A stretch of DNA of 64,000 nt from Dillenia suffruticosa (taxonomy: Eukaryota; Streptophyta; Magnoliopsida; Dilleniales; Dilleniaceae): the NCBI GenBank assembly GCA_033439265.1, contig JAVTVX010000012.1, positions 37,599,261 through 37,663,260 of the forward strand, written 5' to 3'. The position numbers and the translations under genes were made by a program. Positions 60,503 through 64,000 of this stretch are shown piece by piece (the first letter of the stretch is position 1; each line of letters opens with the position of its first letter). The notes under the pieces were generated by a model. It saw only the letters and a program-made list of their open reading frames with translations. It searched no databases and was not told the origin of the DNA.

Positions 60503-63200
60503 ATGGATGACTGCTTCTGCTCTAACTGGCATCGAAGGATATCTACATTCTCGGGATACTCAACTATGGGCGATCCAAGCATTTGGAAAACCTGCACAGT
60601 CCATTCTTACGAAGGTAAAAACTTCTTCTTCCTTTGCAAACCCTAAGATTTCATATGTTTAAATTGATTAATTTTTTATGTACATTGTTAAATTTGAGTG
60701 TTCTTAGTTCATTGAACAATATTTTGTAGAGGTTAAATAAGAAAAATTAGGGTTTAGAGTTTTTTAAATTTAAGATAAAATTTGGGTTAGGGTTATAAAA
60801 AAAATTTGGATTTAGAACCGAATTAGGGTTTTATAAAAAATTAGAATTTAGAACCGAATTAGGATTTTATAAAAAAATAGAGATTGATTAACTTTGTCAT
60901 GTTGATTCATTTAGGGATTAGGGTTTTTAAAATTTAGAATCGAATTAGGATTTAGGGTTTAAAAAAAGGTCATTATTAGTAATTGTTTGTTGATTTCTTT
61001 GAAATTTAATTTTAGGACCGAATTAGGGTTTGTCAATAAATCTCTAATTTAGGCTTAATTTAAAATTTTTTTTAATTGAAAATTTATTTGAATTTAATAA
61101 TCTGTTAAATGGAAATTAACATATAACAGTAATAAATTGTTTTTTTATGTTGAATAGAAACGACGGAAATGGTAAGATTGTTATGTTATACAAATGGTGA
61201 AATTGCGACGGTTGATAATGGAGTCGGTTGTGATCGTGGGCCTTCGAAGTTATTCGGGTCAGGAGAAATGTATCATTTAATGAGTTGGTTTCCGTGATGT
61301 GCAAGGGTTTTCAGATAAATTTAAGGAGACAACATGTAGAGATTTATCATCGTTGTCTTGTGTCACACATGCAAGGGGAAATACACGGTACGATTTAGTA
61401 CCAATTAGTGATGACGACCACGTTTTGAACTTGATAGAGTTTGCAGTGAGTATGGGAGTGGGTACGACACATGAATTATATGTAAAGACATACAATGTTA
61501 GTACATCCATGCAACAAGGTTACGATTATATGGATGAATATTCAGATATCGAATGTCGAGTAAATCTTGGTAGCGCAGGTGTGGATAATGATGTGGACGA
61601 GGAAGAAATGGCGGAAGAAGAGAATGATGATGAAGAAGAGGATGATGATGATGATGATGATGAAGATGTTGGAGAAGTTCGTCGTGATAATGGTGGTAGT
61701 TCAGCGAACCAGATAATATTAGGGTCCTCCGGAGCAACTGTACCCATTGGTGGAAGTCGGAAATATGTCAATAGCAGAGTTGATGACTCAAATCATTTCA
61801 TTAGAACTACATCGGGAGGGGATGGTTATGTGAGTTTCAAGGAAGATTGTAGTTTGAGAAGTGATAATGGGAGTTTTAGCAATAAATTGAAAAAAGGAAC
61901 GAGATTTGAGTCGAATGAAGAGCTTATGCACTTTGTGAAAATGCATCATGTAGAGCATCACTATCAATTTCGTGTGGAGAGATCATCCCCTGCAATGTGG
62001 ACAGCGATATGTACTCAAAGGGATAATGGTTGAAAGTGAAAGTTGCGTGCACGTAAAACAAGACTTTTTAGTGCCTTTGTGATAACTGTTGTAGAGGGAC
62101 CGCACATGTGTCAATATTGGGTTGACGCAAGATCATAAGCAATTGGATTCAAATTTGATAGCCCGACATTTTCTTAACTACGTAAGGGAAGACCCAATTG
62201 TGAAAGTCTCTATCCTGCGAACCGTTATGACAGAAAAAACCACATATGCAGTTTCCCGAAGTCTTGTTTGGGCTGCGAAAAGAAGAGCCATAGAAATGGT
62301 ATACGAGGATTAGGAGAAATCATACAAAGAGCTGCCGCGGGTTTTGGATGCAATAGTCCAAAGGAATCCAGGATCACAAGTTTCATGGAAGTTGGATCCA
62401 TCACGAGCAAACGGTAAAAGGGTTTTTGAAGCTGTGTTTTGGACATTTGGTCCTAGTATCATCGCAATTAGGAGTTGTCGGTCATTGATAAGTATAGATG
62501 GAACTCATCTGTATGGGAAATACAAGCACAAGTTGTTGATTGCATGCAGTATGGACGGGGCGAATCACATTATTCCGTTGGCATTTCATCACAAAAGCCA
62601 AGCTTGTAAGAGCGTTGCCACTATTGCTTCTTTACAACGACAACAAAAGAAATTTGATGTCTACATGGCGAGGTTGAAGGAGATAAAAGATGATGCTCCC
62701 GAGTACTTTGCGAATATTCCCCTGAACAGTAGACCCTTTCGCACGACGTTGGCTTTCATTTTGGCTACATGACGACCAATATCAGTGAGTTATAATGCCG
62801 TCCTCAAAGGTGCAAGGAATTTACCTGTTTCGGCATCGATACATAAAACCTTTTATAATTCGGTAAATATTTTAAGGCTAGAATCGCTAAGGCGAAAGCG
62901 GGAATGACAAGAGAAGAGCGGTACACGAAGTATGCAAATGCCATACTAGGAAGGTGGATGAACACCGCTAACGTCCATACGGTGCTCTTATTTAGTAGGG
63001 AGGATGGGATCTTCAAGATAGAGACAAGGCATAGACAAACTCGGTATGGCCACAAGGGAGGTAACAAACAGATCGTCGACGTCAATAATGAACATTGCAC
63101 ATGCGAGAAGTGACAAACTTATAGAATACCTTGCTCGCATGCAATCGCTGCACTAACACGAACGATGATCAGCGTGCATATGATCATCGATCAATGATAT
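60503..63200 (+). pseudogene. Degenerate Mutator-like (MULE) transposase
   Basis: A short first exon may run from the ATG at 60503 to a GTAAAA donor at 60615, resuming at about 61158. The body at 61299-62033 encodes a PB1-like N-terminal region (RYDLVPISDDDHVLNLIEF), a long Glu/Asp tract, then FESNEELMHFVKMHHVEHHYQFRV, the MuDR DNA-binding region. From 62122 to 62772 come the LARHFLN-like and SWKLDPS segments and the DDE-type core start ISIDGTHLYGKYKHKLLIA. The core then breaks off: the expected catalytic Glu region is missing. The stretch 62904-63170 has the C-terminal SWIM-type cysteines (CTCEK, then PCSHAIAA) interrupted by a TGA where a Trp is usual. Stops, a frame change near 61300 and the deletion make it inactive. 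Confidence 0.8.
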
Positions 63201-63784
63201 ACATGGAAACATCAACTTCGTGTGTACGAGTCTCATTTTTTTCCGGTGTGAGATAGATCTAGATGACCCATAGCTTCGTACCCCATTGTCATTCCCGATG
63301 GATCTCTTCGACGGATGACACAAAGACCTAAGTCATCTCGATATCATAATGAGATAGATCTTCGAGAGTCATCTTCGCGATCATCATGTGGCAGTTGTAG
63401 TGCAGAGTGTCATAATTGGAGAACATGCACAACAAATTAGATGTGATCTCTATGGCAGATAAGGACATAATCGAGTACATTGTCCCACCCTATTGCATGA
63501 AAATTGATTGTATTTGTCTTTTAATCACAATTCCCCATGTATTTGTTATTATGCCGTAATTTGTGAATTTGTCAAACTTTGGAGTTCTTTGTTTTTTATT
63601 ATAATGGTTAATGCACGTTCGCAAATATTAATGTGTCATTGACGGATATGTCTTTATTAATCCCGTATATTGTGAATTTGTTAAACTTCCGAATCCTTTG
63701 TTCTTCTTTTAATGGTTAATGCACATTATATGTTACGTATTGTATTTGAAGTATTAATTAATTTTTTATTTTATTTTTTTGCAG
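63201..63784. other. Spacer between the MULE transposase and the plant-mobile-domain ORF
   Basis: No supported gene. The left part is still transposon-derived and rich in GATCATCG-type motifs; the right part is AT-rich and ends just before the ATG at 63785. Confidence 0.4.
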
Positions 63785-64000
63785 ATGGATCATGGACCTT
63801 CTAATCCGAGTCTTCTACGATTACAGCAACGCCACCATTCTTCTATGGTTTGGCAAGAACACGCACGACCGTTTTGCTTACTTGTCGGCAACGTGAGGCC
63901 GTGCTACTCCGTTGGGAGCACGGTCAGATCGACGAGCAAGTTCTCCCTTTGCTCGAGCAGTCGAGATTTTTGGGTGTTGCCCGAGTGCGATTTGTTCAGT
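63785..64000 (+). pseudogene. Plant mobile domain (PMD) protein, 5' part, frame disrupted and cut by the window edge
   Basis: From ATG 63785 the frame reads MDHGPSNPSLLRLQQRHHSS, the typical start of transposon-associated PMD proteins. The conserved continuation (CRQREAVLLRWEHG, then VLPLLEQSRFLGVARVRF) lies in a different frame from about 63870 onward, so a frameshift or a short intron separates them. The domain continues past the end of the window. PMD genes often ride with Mutator-like elements, which fits its position 0.6 kb after the MULE remnant. Confidence 0.65.

Overview
This is nuclear DNA from a flowering plant, most likely a eudicot or other broad-leaved lineage. The evidence is typical plant intron-exon structure with GT-AG sites, strongly AT-rich intergenic and intronic sequence, plant-specific gene families (SBT5-type subtilase, raffinose-synthase-like GH36, RABB1, GAUT, AGPase small subunit), and plant-type transposable elements (Ty1/copia with an initiator-Met tRNA primer site, RTE LINEs with TTG tails, a CACTA-like repeat block, a Mutator-like transposase with a plant mobile domain). 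I see no prokaryotic or organellar features, no rRNA, no convincing tRNA gene and no CRISPR.

Layout. 1-5047: gene-poor AT-rich DNA with a degenerate CACTA-like repeat. 5128-9718 (+): intact 11-exon subtilisin-like protease, 774 residues. 10795-16186 (+): intact 12-exon GH36 raffinose synthase/alkaline alpha-galactosidase-like gene, 822 residues, with an N-terminal extension and one GC-AG intron. 16587-22483 (-): old, degenerate Ty1/copia retrotransposon with two diverged LTRs. 23643-28106 (+): intact 6-exon RABB1 (Rab2) GTPase, 211 residues, with a 232-bp RTE 3' stub in intron 1. About 29340-32510: a 3.2-kb pyrimidine-rich degenerate repeat array. 32888-49157 (+): GAUT4-like galacturonosyltransferase whose last intron (12.8 kb) is filled with two RTE LINEs (one carrying a nested RTE) and a CACTA-like array with higher-order repeat structure. 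This gene carries an apparent frameshift and a premature stop. 50549-56818 (-): seven 3' exons of the ADP-glucose pyrophosphorylase small subunit, tail-to-tail with the GAUT gene; the transit peptide and nucleotide-binding N-terminus are not in the window. 57700-59600 (-): L1-type LINE remnants. 60228-60371: four regularly spaced 27-bp palindromes. 60503-63200 (+): degenerate Mutator-like transposase, followed at 63785 by the start of a plant-mobile-domain ORF.

The host genes do not form an operon or cluster. Two act in soluble or starch carbohydrate metabolism (GH36, AGPase), one in pectin synthesis (GAUT), one in ER-Golgi traffic (RABB1) and one in the apoplast (subtilase). Exon joins were derived by hand from splice sites and frame continuity. 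For the subtilase, GH36 and RABB1 genes the whole set of joins stays in frame to the stop. I found no clearly new biological system. The most unusual items are the pyrimidine-rich array, the higher-order repeat inside the CACTA-like element, the phased palindromes before the Mutator-like gene, and the combination of lesions in the GAUT gene.
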